A stretch of 64,000 nucleotides of DNA. Source: JACMLC01 sp963720235. Lineage in GTDB: Bacteria > Acidobacteriota > Blastocatellia > Pyrinomonadales > Pyrinomonadaceae. Positions 8,579 through 16,937 of the stretch are shown one piece after another (the stretch's first letter is position 1; every line of letters begins with the position of its first letter). The notes under the pieces were generated by a model. It saw only the letters and a program-made list of their open reading frames with translations. It had not been told where the DNA came from and searched no databases. Position numbers and translations under genes: made by a program. The stretch covers positions 3,782,001-3,846,000 of the forward strand of contig OY970389.1 of assembly GCA_963720235.1 (NCBI GenBank), in the 5' to 3' direction.

Positions 8579-8890
8579 ATCTTTGTTCTCTTCAGTCGAG
8601 GATGTCTTGAAATCCTGACGAGGCTCATGAGCAGACGTGAGCCTAGAGTCTAGGAGCAGAAGTGTATTGAGGTCAAGGGCTGCCGGCTCCAGGCTTTTCT
8701 TCGCTCTCTTCCCTTTCCGATGTGCAAATCAGAGCTCATTCAGGTTTCTCTCATTCCTCACATTTGCGTTATAATTTCAGCTGCACCAGCGACCCGAAAA
8801 CTCTCCAACGAGTCGCTCGTCCGTAAAACCCGTGCGAGGCCGTTTGCATCTGAGAGCCGAGCACAATTTTTCAAAAAGGAATTTTAGATT
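8579..8890. other. Intergenic region upstream of the PBP gene
   Basis: No gene seen in these 312 bases. A TATAAT hexamer at 8770-8775 is a possible -10 element for the downstream penicillin-binding protein, but no convincing -35 box lies at 17 bases. Confidence 0.4.
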
Positions 8891-11452
8891 ATGGCTGCAA
8901 GAGAATCGCGTAACCGCGCTGCTTCCGTGCAAACACGCAACGCCAGTACGCCGCCCGCGCGCCGCCGCTTTTTGCGTCGCTTCTGGTTTCCAGCGGTGCT
9001 CATGCTGGCGATTGCGGCAGGCGGTTTGACAGGCATCGTCGCCGCATACCAGCTCAACTATTCGCAGGCCGCAGCCGAAGTCGCCTCGCTCGCAACCTAT
9101 CGCCCAAGCGTCGTGACCAGAGTTTATGCGGACGATGGCAAGACTGTCATCGGCGAGTTTGCGTTGGAGAAAAGAATCCCGCTCAAGTATGACGAGATTC
9201 CGCCGGTGATGAAGAACGCGATTCTGGCAATCGAGGATGCGCGCTTTCATGAGCACATCGGCATAGACCCGATACGCATCGCCGGTGTGGTCTGGAAAAA
9301 TCTGATGACAGGCAGCCGCGAAGGCGGCTCAACGCTGACTCAGCAGCTCGCCAAAAATCTTTTCCTTTCCAGAGAGCAGACGCTCCAGCGCAAGATGAAC
9401 GAATGGCTCGTCGCCTTGCAAATCGAACGCTACTATACGAAGCAGCAGATTATGGAGATGTATGCCAATCACATCTTCTTGGGCGCGGGCGCGTATGGCG
9501 TCGAAGCAGGCGCGCAGACCTTCTTTAATAAACCCGCGAAAGACCTTACATTGGAAGAAGCAGCTTTGTTAGCTGCGATTCCCAAAGCTCCCGGACAATA
9601 TTCTCCGACAGTCAATCCAGAGGCAGCGAAAGAGCGGCGCAATCTGGTATTGGACCAGATGGCGAAATACGGTTTCGCTTCCGAAGCGGAAGTGGCCGCG
9701 GCGAAATCCAAGCCGATTGTCTTGGCCGACACGGCCAACTATCAATTACAGCAACGCTCTTCCTTCAACGATTATCCGGTCGAGCAGATTCGTCAGGAGC
9801 TTGAAGACAAATACACAACGCGCGTCGCGCAGGGCGGGCTTTCTGTCTATACGACGATTAATGTCGCAGCGCAGAAGAAGGCCACAGAGGTCGTGCGCGC
9901 ACGCCTGCGCCAGTACGACCGCGGGCGCGGCTGGCGTTCCGCTTATACAAACATCGCCACCGTCAACAACGGCGTCAGCACTGTGACGAAAGAGCAGCTT
10001 GAGAACTACAAGCACCCGGACTGGTACGGCAACGATTATGAAGAGGGCGAGTTCATCATCGGCCTCATTGTGAAGATAGATTCGGCGCGCAATGAAGCGA
10101 CGGCGCGTTTCGGAACTTACACGGCAACAGTCACCTCCGCAGACATGGGTTGGAGCGGGCGTCAGCCGCGCTCTGAATTCAAGCTCGGCGACATGTGCGA
10201 GTTTGAAGTCATAGAAGTGGACAAAGACAAGCGGCGTTTGAAGGTCGATCTCTCGCAGATTCCTGAAGTGCAGGGCGCGATGATGACCTTGAACGCGAAG
10301 AACGGCGAGATCATCACGATGGTCGGCGGCTACGACTTCAACACCAACAAGTTCAACAACGCGACGCAGGCTTACCGCCAGACAGGTTCAGCCTTCAAGC
10401 CTTACGTTTACACTGCGGCGATTGAATGGGGCATGACGCCTGATTCCATCGTCTCCGGCGCGCCGATTACGCGCGGCAGTTGGACACCGCACAACTATGA
10501 CGGCTCGACAGGCAACGGCGATGTGCCTTTGAAGATTGCGCTCGCCAAATCTTTGAATGTCCCGGCAGTACATCTGCTCGACATGGTTGGCATACAGACA
10601 GGCGCGCAGATGGTGCGACGCTTCGGCATCACTGTGCCGATGGCTCCTTATCTGCCATCCGCGCTCGGCGCAACCGAAGTCCCGCTGGACCAGATGGTCT
10701 CTGCCTACTCCGCTTTTCCAAACAAGGGCGTGCGCGTGCAGCCGCACCTGATTCGCAAAGTCCTTGATAGAGACGGCAATGTTTTGGAAGAGTGGGAGAA
10801 GACGACTTATAAAGTGATGAACGAATACGTCGCGCTGACGATGGTTTCGATGATGCGCGGCGTGATTGACAACGGCACGGCGACGGGCGGAAAAGTTCTT
10901 GGCGTGCCGCTCGCGGGCAAGACAGGCACGGTCAACGACCACACGGATGTCTGGTTCATAGGCTATACGCCGACCTATGTGACTGGCGTGTGGATGGGCT
11001 ATCCGGGCCGCAAGAAACCTCTGGGCAATAACATGACTGGCGGTCACGGCGCGCTGCCTTTCTTCGTTGACTTCATGAAAGACTTTTTGAAGGACAAGGA
11101 GAAAGAGGACTTCGACAAAGCTCCGAAGATACCCGAAGACATGAAGGAGCTTAATCGCCAGAGGCAGCGCGAGATGTCTGACGAGCGTTCCAAGATGGTC
11201 GCCGCCGCGCGCGCCAAAGCCGGAGACGGCGAAGACCTGCCAGCGATTACAGAACCGAAACTGGAACAGGTGACACTGCCGCCAGCCCCGCGCGGCGCGG
11301 ACGACGGCCCGCCCACGCTGCCCAAATCAACAGACAGCCTGCCAAAGAGTAACGACACCGGCACGCCACCGCGCAGCAGCGAAGGAGCAACGCGCCCGCG
11401 CGAAGTCGAAACTCCAAAGAAGAAAGGCAAGAAGGGTTCGGATGAACCTTAA
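8891..11452 (+). CDS. Class A penicillin-binding protein (PBP1A-like)
   Basis: An 853-residue bifunctional peptidoglycan synthase. A basic cytoplasmic tail is followed by one membrane helix (about 34-56), a GT51 glycosyltransferase domain with catalytic Glu115 in the EDARFHEH motif and GGSTLTQQLAKN, then a linker with an OB-like insert. The transpeptidase domain has SxxK at Ser500 (SAFK), a SLN motif and KTGT at Lys677. The C-terminal about 130 residues are charged and proline-rich with low complexity. It polymerises lipid II and crosslinks peptides on the outer face of the inner membrane. The start has AAGGA about 12 bases upstream. It is monocistronic by spacing. Confidence 0.96.
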   Translation: MAARESRNRAASVQTRNASTPPARRRFLRRFWFPAVLMLAIAAGGLTGIVAAYQLNYSQAAAEVASLATYRPSVVTRVYADDGKTVIGEFALEKRIPLKYDEIPPVMKNAILAIEDARFHEHIGIDPIRIAGVVWKNLMTGSREGGSTLTQQLAKNLFLSREQTLQRKMNEWLVALQIERYYTKQQIMEMYANHIFLGAGAYGVEAGAQTFFNKPAKDLTLEEAALLAAIPKAPGQYSPTVNPEAAKERRNLVLDQMAKYGFASEAEVAAAKSKPIVLADTANYQLQQRSSFNDYPVEQIRQELEDKYTTRVAQGGLSVYTTINVAAQKKATEVVRARLRQYDRGRGWRSAYTNIATVNNGVSTVTKEQLENYKHPDWYGNDYEEGEFIIGLIVKIDSARNEATARFGTYTATVTSADMGWSGRQPRSEFKLGDMCEFEVIEVDKDKRRLKVDLSQIPEVQGAMMTLNAKNGEIITMVGGYDFNTNKFNNATQAYRQTGSAFKPYVYTAAIEWGMTPDSIVSGAPITRGSWTPHNYDGSTGNGDVPLKIALAKSLNVPAVHLLDMVGIQTGAQMVRRFGITVPMAPYLPSALGATEVPLDQMVSAYSAFPNKGVRVQPHLIRKVLDRDGNVLEEWEKTTYKVMNEYVALTMVSMMRGVIDNGTATGGKVLGVPLAGKTGTVNDHTDVWFIGYTPTYVTGVWMGYPGRKKPLGNNMTGGHGALPFFVDFMKDFLKDKEKEDFDKAPKIPEDMKELNRQRQREMSDERSKMVAAARAKAGDGEDLPAITEPKLEQVTLPPAPRGADDGPPTLPKSTDSLPKSNDTGTPPRSSEGATRPREVETPKKKGKKGSDEP

Positions 11453-11556
11453 AGGCGAATAGCCTTGCAGGAGCAAAGATAGCAGAGAACAGTTAAAGTC
11501 ATCTTCGTTAACCCAAAGTAGTATCGCCCATCTCACAACTATTGAGGTCATACCGG

Positions 11557-12408
11557 ATGAGCTCTGTCTTTATTTCGCATGCGGCTGAGGATAAGGAACT
11601 GGCAGAGGATCTTTACCATGCTTTAGAACGTCAAGGCTATACGGCATATCTCGATAAGAAAGTGCTGACCGTCGGGAAGGAATTCAACGCCGAGATTGAG
11701 AAATACGTCAACAAATCGGACTACTTTGTTTTTCTCATCAGCCCGGAATCTATTCAGGAAGGAACTTACGCTTTAACAGAATTGCGCTATGCAGAAACAA
11801 AGTGGGGCAAGCAATCGGAAGGCATCATTCCGGTGATGGTGCGCCCCGTTGAGGCAAAAGCCTTGCCGGCATTTCTGCGACAACTCACTTTTTTCTCCAC
11901 CGCAGGGAATGTCACTGCCGAAGTTGTTTCCGAGATTAACAAGCGGACTCGCGCCGGAATCGAGGAAATAGATCACGGCAAAGCGGAGAGAGCGGCGCGG
12001 GCTACAGCATATTTCCAAGAGGAACTCGACGACCGGGAAAAATGGTATTCGTTTAAGGCTGCTTACAACGCGAAAATTTATAGATATACCCAGACTGTCA
12101 GTATCCTCCTCGCAGGCTTAGTCCCGTTAATCGTTCTCCTTCGTCTTAGTCCTAACCTGGAAATTCAAGTAAAGCTCATCACAGCATTGTTAGGGATAAC
12201 AATCGTACTGGTGCTTGCGTTCAGCTTTATTGGCAACCATCAGGTTAAATCTTTACGTTATAGATTTGCAGCCGAGCGCATGAAACGGGAACGACGAAAA
12301 TACGTCAACTTCACGGCCCCGTACACTGCGGGCCTGGGCGAGAATCGCGCGTATGAATTGTTTGTCGAAACGATTGAACAAATCATGCAGGACGAGGAGC
12401 GCATCTAA
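11557..12408 (+). CDS. TIR-domain protein with C-terminal two-helix membrane module
   Basis: 283 residues. The N-terminal about 140 residues form a TIR domain: SSVFISHAAEDKELAEDLY at the start, the middle strand YFVFLIS, and Glu75 in the ALTELRYAE segment at the usual position of the NADase catalytic Glu. After a helical linker come two hydrophobic helices (about 181-198 and 206-226) and a basic helical tail with the pattern RYRFAAERMKRERRKY. That layout resembles the SLATT/DUF4231 two-helix family linked to nucleotide-signal defence systems. TIR domains often cleave NAD+, so this could be a membrane-disrupting or NAD-depleting effector. ATG 11557 is preferred over TTG 11542 because GAGG lies upstream. 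No obvious partner gene adjoins it. Confidence 0.82.
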   Translation: MSSVFISHAAEDKELAEDLYHALERQGYTAYLDKKVLTVGKEFNAEIEKYVNKSDYFVFLISPESIQEGTYALTELRYAETKWGKQSEGIIPVMVRPVEAKALPAFLRQLTFFSTAGNVTAEVVSEINKRTRAGIEEIDHGKAERAARATAYFQEELDDREKWYSFKAAYNAKIYRYTQTVSILLAGLVPLIVLLRLSPNLEIQVKLITALLGITIVLVLAFSFIGNHQVKSLRYRFAAERMKRERRKYVNFTAPYTAGLGENRAYELFVETIEQIMQDEERI

Positions 12409-12456
12409 GCAGCCACTGCGCCTCATCTTTGAGCTACAATCGATAGTCCTTCTCTC

Positions 12457-13188
12457 TTAATTTATCCTGCTCAAATAATACGGCAGCATCCTGCGCCACC
12501 AGGGCCAGTCGTGATTGACATCGTGGCCCCAGAGTTCCAGATCGTTCGGGATGCCTTTTGAGTTGAGGAGGTTTGATAAGTCGCGGCTGCGCTCAGGGGC
12601 TTCATACGCGCCCTGACCTGAGACGATGTAGATGGAATCGGCGCGTCTCAAAATCGGCAGATAATAATCGTCATTCAGATTGCGCAAATAGTCCGCAGGG
12701 TTATTGAAATAAACATTGTCGTCCGTGTAACCCTTCAGATATGAGCGTATGTCATAGCTGCCGCTCATCGCAATCACGCCGCGAAACAAATCCGGGTGAC
12801 GAAAGTATGCATTAGCCGAGAGAAACGCGCCGAGGCTCGCGCCTGTCGTGATGGGCCGCGCATCATTGCCGCACTCGTTTCTGATGAGCGGCAGCACTTC
12901 GTCCAAAATGTAACGGTCATAGCGCGTCAATAGCTCAGCCTTCTCACGCGGCGAAGCCTGATCATTCAAGAGGCTATAGCGATTGACGCTATTGATAGAG
13001 TAGGCGCGCACGCGGCCAGCCTCTATGTGCTCCTTGATGGCATCCACGAGCAGGAATCTTTCATACTCAAGATAATCTGCGGCGGCTGTCGGAAACATCA
13101 ACAAAGGGAAGCCCGCGTGGCCGTAGGCGACGAGCGGCATTTCCCTTCCCAGATTGTTACTGAACCATGCGGTCGTGCGACGATCCAT
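12457..13188 (-). CDS. Alpha/beta-hydrolase of the esterase-D/putative esterase family
   Basis: 243 residues. A nucleophile elbow GASLGAF places the catalytic Ser at 118, and a late HDVNHDW motif supplies the likely catalytic His. Between them are typical family segments VIAMSGSYD and YIVSGQGAYE. There is no signal peptide, so it is likely cytoplasmic. The family hydrolyses esters or acts as an acyltransferase; the substrate cannot be read. It faces the TIR gene convergently with 48 bases between stops. Confidence 0.85.
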   Translation of the reverse strand: MDRRTTAWFSNNLGREMPLVAYGHAGFPLLMFPTAAADYLEYERFLLVDAIKEHIEAGRVRAYSINSVNRYSLLNDQASPREKAELLTRYDRYILDEVLPLIRNECGNDARPITTGASLGAFLSANAYFRHPDLFRGVIAMSGSYDIRSYLKGYTDDNVYFNNPADYLRNLNDDYYLPILRRADSIYIVSGQGAYEAPERSRDLSNLLNSKGIPNDLELWGHDVNHDWPWWRRMLPYYLSRIN

Positions 13189-13458
13189 GCGTACTCTCTC
13201 CCGTATCTCTCGCTAGTCGAGCGAAGATCGTAGAACTTAGGATGTAAAAGGTGTTGCGGTCGAAGATAATCTAACATTTACACCCGACGCGCAAGCCCGC
13301 CCGGCACATTCAAGACAAGCTCATTGCGCGCACCTCTGCTCCGTTTGACTCTCAAACCATCGTCTGTTATAAAAATTCACCGCGCCCAAGCACAGCTTCG
13401 CCAGAAGCAATGCCGGGCGCGTATTCCGCAGTAGCTCAATGGCAGAGCATTCGGCTGT

Positions 13459-14028
13459 AAGCACTGCATGATCTTTTACAATGGCAGAAAAGCGCACATA
13501 TCAAGAACGCAGAAAGTATCTTCTCAAAGCAGTACAACGAAGAAGAGAGAAGGTGCGGCAGATGGCAGTCAGCTACAAAGGCGGCTGCTGTCAGATATGT
13601 GGTTATGAAAGATGCCTTGAGGCTTTAGAGTTTCATCATCTTGACCCGGCGCAGAAAGATTTCGGTATCTCCAAAAAAGGATATACGCGAAGCTGGGCCA
13701 AGGTGAAGGAAGAAGTTGAAAAGTGCATCCTCTTGTGCGCCAACTGTCATAGAGAGATTCATGCAGGAAAGTTGCAGCTTCCACAGGTGACTGTGGTTGA
13801 AAAACCGGGTGAACTCAGGGAAACCTACTCCAGCCGAAATAAGCTGGCACGGCAATCCTGAGCGAAGCCTGCTGAAAGGCATGTGAGAAATCACATCGTA
13901 AGCAGGAACGTGCAGAGACTAGGAGTCGAGGAGCCAAACCGATAAGACTCCCAAGAGCGCCCGGCAACTTTCCCATCGGGGAAGTTGATGAGATAGTCCG
14001 CCCCTATGTGAAAACATAGGAATATGCG
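13459..14028 (+). mobile_element. Group I intron (570 nt) in tRNA-Asn
   Basis: Core elements can be read directly. Q-like AATCCTGAGC lies at 13855-13864, and the R/S-like GCAGAGACTA at 13912-13921 has GACTA pairing TAGTC at 13994-13998 to make P7 (GATAGTCC motif). Two hairpins carry GAAA tetraloops: ATGTGA-GAAA-TCACAT at 13881-13896 and CCTATGT-GAAA-ACATAGG at 14003-14020. The order matches the IC3-like introns of bacterial and plastid tRNA genes. It must splice for the tRNA to work. The first two thirds encode an HNH endonuclease. The ribozyme core is compressed into the last 200 bases. Confidence 0.9.
13481..13861 (+). CDS. Intron-encoded HNH homing endonuclease
   Basis: 126 residues starting at ATG 13481, 22 bases inside the intron. 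A basic helical N terminus (about 1-30) is followed by an HNH zinc-finger nuclease. It has CxxC at Cys37/Cys40, the catalytic HH pair in EFHHLDP, and a closing CANCHREIH motif. It likely nicks or cuts an intronless tRNA-Asn allele to spread the intron. Its stop codon (TGA, 13859-13861) lies inside the Q element of the ribozyme, so coding sequence and catalytic RNA overlap. No strong ribosome site is seen, as is common for intron genes. Confidence 0.92.
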   Translation: MAEKRTYQERRKYLLKAVQRRREKVRQMAVSYKGGCCQICGYERCLEALEFHHLDPAQKDFGISKKGYTRSWAKVKEEVEKCILLCANCHREIHAGKLQLPQVTVVEKPGELRETYSSRNKLARQS

Positions 14029-14061
<33 letters not shown>

Positions 14062-14077
14062 CGGAGCCAAATCAGAG

Positions 14078-14115
14078 ACGGGGATGCCGTGAGAAATCGC
14101 AGCATCCCCGTTTTT
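14078..14115 (+). terminator. Rho-independent terminator of tRNA-Asn
   Basis: Stem ACGGGGATGC (14078-14087) pairs with GCATCCCCGT (14102-14111), followed by TTTTT. It lies nine bases after the tRNA CCA end. A diverged copy of tRNA tail plus terminator lies at 41173-41236. Confidence 0.9.
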
Positions 14116-14410
14116 ATTGGTCTTTTTTGCTTTCCGATGGTTTACACTATTTGCACTGTTCGCACTGTTCGCATCGGGAGACAGTCATAATATTTACTCC
14201 GAGCGCATCCGCAAGCTACGCCTGAGTCATTTCAAGTGCCTTCCGTTTTTCTTTTAGCTCACCGTTTTTCTTTTAGCTCATCCGCATCCGTTTTGAACGG
14301 ATTCTAAGCCGTTGGTCTAGCTAGCGTAAATTCTGACAAGCTTTTCTATAAGCAGAGGCTGCTAAAGTAAGGGTTTGGCAGGCTCTACTCTAAAGTAAGC
14401 AATGTTCACG
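14116..14410. repeat. Intergenic region with a 19-bp tandem duplication
   Basis: No gene seen in 295 bases. CCGTTTTTCTTTTAGCTCA occurs twice in tandem at 14243-14261 and 14262-14280. TGTTCGCAC-like units are also repeated near 14155-14175. Function unknown. Confidence 0.55.
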
Positions 14411-16369
14411 CTATCTGCCAGCAAGCAGATGTGAGAGCCGCTTGTTAGAAAGGTAAGACGTAAAACGCGGCTCTGCGCGCAGCAGGTCTAGTTGCGGGTC
14501 AAACTTCAGCAGCGCAATATTTGTTCGATTGAGAGGCAGCTTATCAAGCCGCTCAAAGGCTTGGTCATGCTCTCCCAGTGCCGCAAAGATCAAGACCAGA
14601 TGATAGTCAGAGATGCGCGAGGCGTCCGGCGAATGAAGAATCTTGTGGGCGGCAGTTCGCCGTCCAGCCATCGCTTCAGTGTAAGCGATGGCCTGCAAGG
14701 CTGACAGTGTTTGGTCTTTAAGCATCTTCCTGAATTCGAGAATGGCCTCGTCATACATCCCTTTCTGCACATACGCTTCCCCAAGATTTAAATGGCCGTC
14801 AATAACTTCCGGGTCGAGTTCAAGCGCCTTCCGGCAATACTTGATAGCTTCGTCAGACCTGCGAGAGATGGTCAACAGATAACCAAGCGCGGCGTTGGCG
14901 ACTGGCGACACAGGGTCGAGCGATTGGGCCATTCTCATTTGCTCAAGCGCGTGATTCAGACGCAGAGAATTTAAGAGGAAGAAAGAATATCGCAAGCGTG
15001 CAATGGCATGATTCGGGTTCAGCTCTATTACGTAACGATATTCACGATCCGCCTCTTCATTATCACCCTGCTGATATTTCACTGAAGCCATGACCATGTG
15101 CGCCTCTGCCAACCCGGCATCAAGCTCAATCGCTCTCTGTGCTGCTTCGAAATGCCTTGCCTGAGCTTCTCTTGGAGGAACAATGTGATACGAGTTTTTG
15201 AGGCTCAGAAAATAACTGTCAGAGAGCATGGCGTAAGCGAGCGCGTAAGTGGGGTCGCGCTCAATGGCCTGCTCAAAGTAGATAATAGCCTTCGCCAGCG
15301 CGGGCTTGGTGCGCTTGTTCCAGAAATACAGTCCGGTCAGATAGGCTTCATAAGCCGCAGCATTTGTGGTGTAGCGTTTTGTCAGACGCTCGCGCTCATT
15401 GCCGTTCAGATGCGGCATGAGCGCGACCGCAAGCTGCGTCGAGATCAGATCATGAACTTCAAAAATGTTATTGAACACTTCATCGAATGTACTGGCCCAC
15501 AACGTCCGTCCGTCAGCAATGTTAATGAGTTGGGCTGAGACGCACACATGCTCGCCCGAACGCTGCACCGTCCCATCGAGCACGACATCAACTCCCAATT
15601 CACGCCCAACCGCCAGCGCGCTTTTCTCTCTCCCGATATATTTGTAGACGGAATTAGAGGGAAGCACAGAAAGCCTGTGTAGGTTGCTGAGCTTAATGAT
15701 GAGTGTGTCGGCCATCCCGAAACCCAATAGTTCCGTCTCGCTCTCCGGTGTACCGACTGTGTTAAAAGGCAAGACTGCAATAGACTTTGCCTGAACATCA
15801 TTGCCGGCTTTGTTGATTGACGACCACCGCCAGAAGTGTAGGCACGTTGCAGCCATGACTATGGCGCAGCCAATGAGCGCGTGTGTTTTCCATCCGAATC
15901 TCTTTGCCACGCGCGCTTGGCCTCTGTGTGGAGGAGAGGCGTTTGCCTTAGTAGTTGTCCCGCTCTCCTCTGTCATCTTCTGCCCGGTAATGATTTCTCC
16001 GCTTGCGGCCTGCTCGTGAGAATGTTCAGCCGCCTCGTCTGTGACCGCATGAATGTCGCCGATGAAACGGTAGCCGCGTTTCGGAAGAGTTTGGATATAT
16101 TGTCGCTGAGAAGTATCTGTGCCGAGAGCTTTCCTCAACAACGAGATGTTTTGCGCGAGACTGCTCTCCTCGACAAAGCTGTCGGGCCAGAGCTTCTTCA
16201 TCAAGACTTCCTTTTCCAACACGTTGCCGCCGTTTTCCACCAAGACCAGCAAAGTGTCGAAAACCTTCGGGGTCAGAGGAACAGTCTTCCCGCCGTGTTG
16301 CAAGAGCCTCTCTCTGAGGTCTAAACGAAAAGGCCCGAACTCATAAAAACGTACTCCTCGCGTGCTCAT
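14411..16369 (-). CDS. Winged-helix regulator with TolB-like domain and TPR repeats
   Basis: 652 residues in the CadC/ToxR-like arrangement common in Acidobacteria. An N-terminal OmpR-type winged helix (about 5-105) contains VPLTPKVFDTLLVLVENGGNV and the PKRGYRF wing. It is followed by one membrane helix (about 165-185), a TolB-N-like domain (SIAVLPF...GMADTLIIKLS...VDVVLDGTVQ; about 195-325) and at least six TPR units (about 340-620). It probably senses a signal outside the membrane and binds DNA inside. ATG 16369 is chosen over the upstream TTG because AGGAG lies 5 bases before it. It is divergent from the small ORF and secreted-protein gene, which are plausible targets. Confidence 0.9.
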   Translation of the reverse strand: MSTRGVRFYEFGPFRLDLRERLLQHGGKTVPLTPKVFDTLLVLVENGGNVLEKEVLMKKLWPDSFVEESSLAQNISLLRKALGTDTSQRQYIQTLPKRGYRFIGDIHAVTDEAAEHSHEQAASGEIITGQKMTEESGTTTKANASPPHRGQARVAKRFGWKTHALIGCAIVMAATCLHFWRWSSINKAGNDVQAKSIAVLPFNTVGTPESETELLGFGMADTLIIKLSNLHRLSVLPSNSVYKYIGREKSALAVGRELGVDVVLDGTVQRSGEHVCVSAQLINIADGRTLWASTFDEVFNNIFEVHDLISTQLAVALMPHLNGNERERLTKRYTTNAAAYEAYLTGLYFWNKRTKPALAKAIIYFEQAIERDPTYALAYAMLSDSYFLSLKNSYHIVPPREAQARHFEAAQRAIELDAGLAEAHMVMASVKYQQGDNEEADREYRYVIELNPNHAIARLRYSFFLLNSLRLNHALEQMRMAQSLDPVSPVANAALGYLLTISRRSDEAIKYCRKALELDPEVIDGHLNLGEAYVQKGMYDEAILEFRKMLKDQTLSALQAIAYTEAMAGRRTAAHKILHSPDASRISDYHLVLIFAALGEHDQAFERLDKLPLNRTNIALLKFDPQLDLLRAEPRFTSYLSNKRLSHLLAGR

Positions 16370-16669
16370 AACTCTCCTTAAAAGCGCAATCAAGAATTTA
16401 TCAGAACTATATCAGCGGATTTTTAAGATTTTTAAATCATCCGCAGGCTAAGGTGTCGCCGGAGGTGAGCAGAAGTTGAAAGGATTTAATGTCGCGGAAT
16501 CGACCGAAAATACCGGAGGCTCCCGGCTCACCTCCCGGCTGAATCTTCGTTGTCTTGGATATATAGCACTAGAAGCTCAGGCTGCGCCAGACATTTTCTA
16601 GCGCTTCCATTTCAATGGATGAAATTACGAAAATTTAGATTTCACAACTAAAGAAAGAGAGGAACAATC

Positions 16670-16852
16670 ATGGACATTTTAGCTTTGATAGTTGCCGCTG
16701 CGCTCGCGCTCGGTTCGGCTGGAGGCGGAACAACCTCCGGGAAATCTGTACCCGGAGCAGGCTCGCACATCGGCTCCGAATCATCGCGAGATTCCGGGCC
16801 GGGATCGCCGGAAGACACCGAAGCAAGATCACACATCATTGATCTCGGTTAG
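16670..16852 (+). CDS. Small Gly/Ser-rich peptide
   Basis: 60 residues. A hydrophobic N terminus (MDILALIVAAALALGSAGG) is followed by a Gly/Ser/Asp/Glu-rich tail. GAGAGG at 16656-16661 sits at suitable spacing for the ATG. The N terminus could be a membrane anchor or signal peptide. No family recognised. It precedes the secreted-protein gene by 85 bases and may share its transcript. It could be spurious, but the ribosome site and position support it. Confidence 0.45.
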   Translation: MDILALIVAAALALGSAGGGTTSGKSVPGAGSHIGSESSRDSGPGSPEDTEARSHIIDLG

Positions 16853-16937
16853 CAGTCATCAGGAGATGAGACGGGGATGATGTCTCTTTCTTCGTCTCAT
16901 CTTCATCAAACCACTTGTAGCTCGCAAAGGGGAAATC

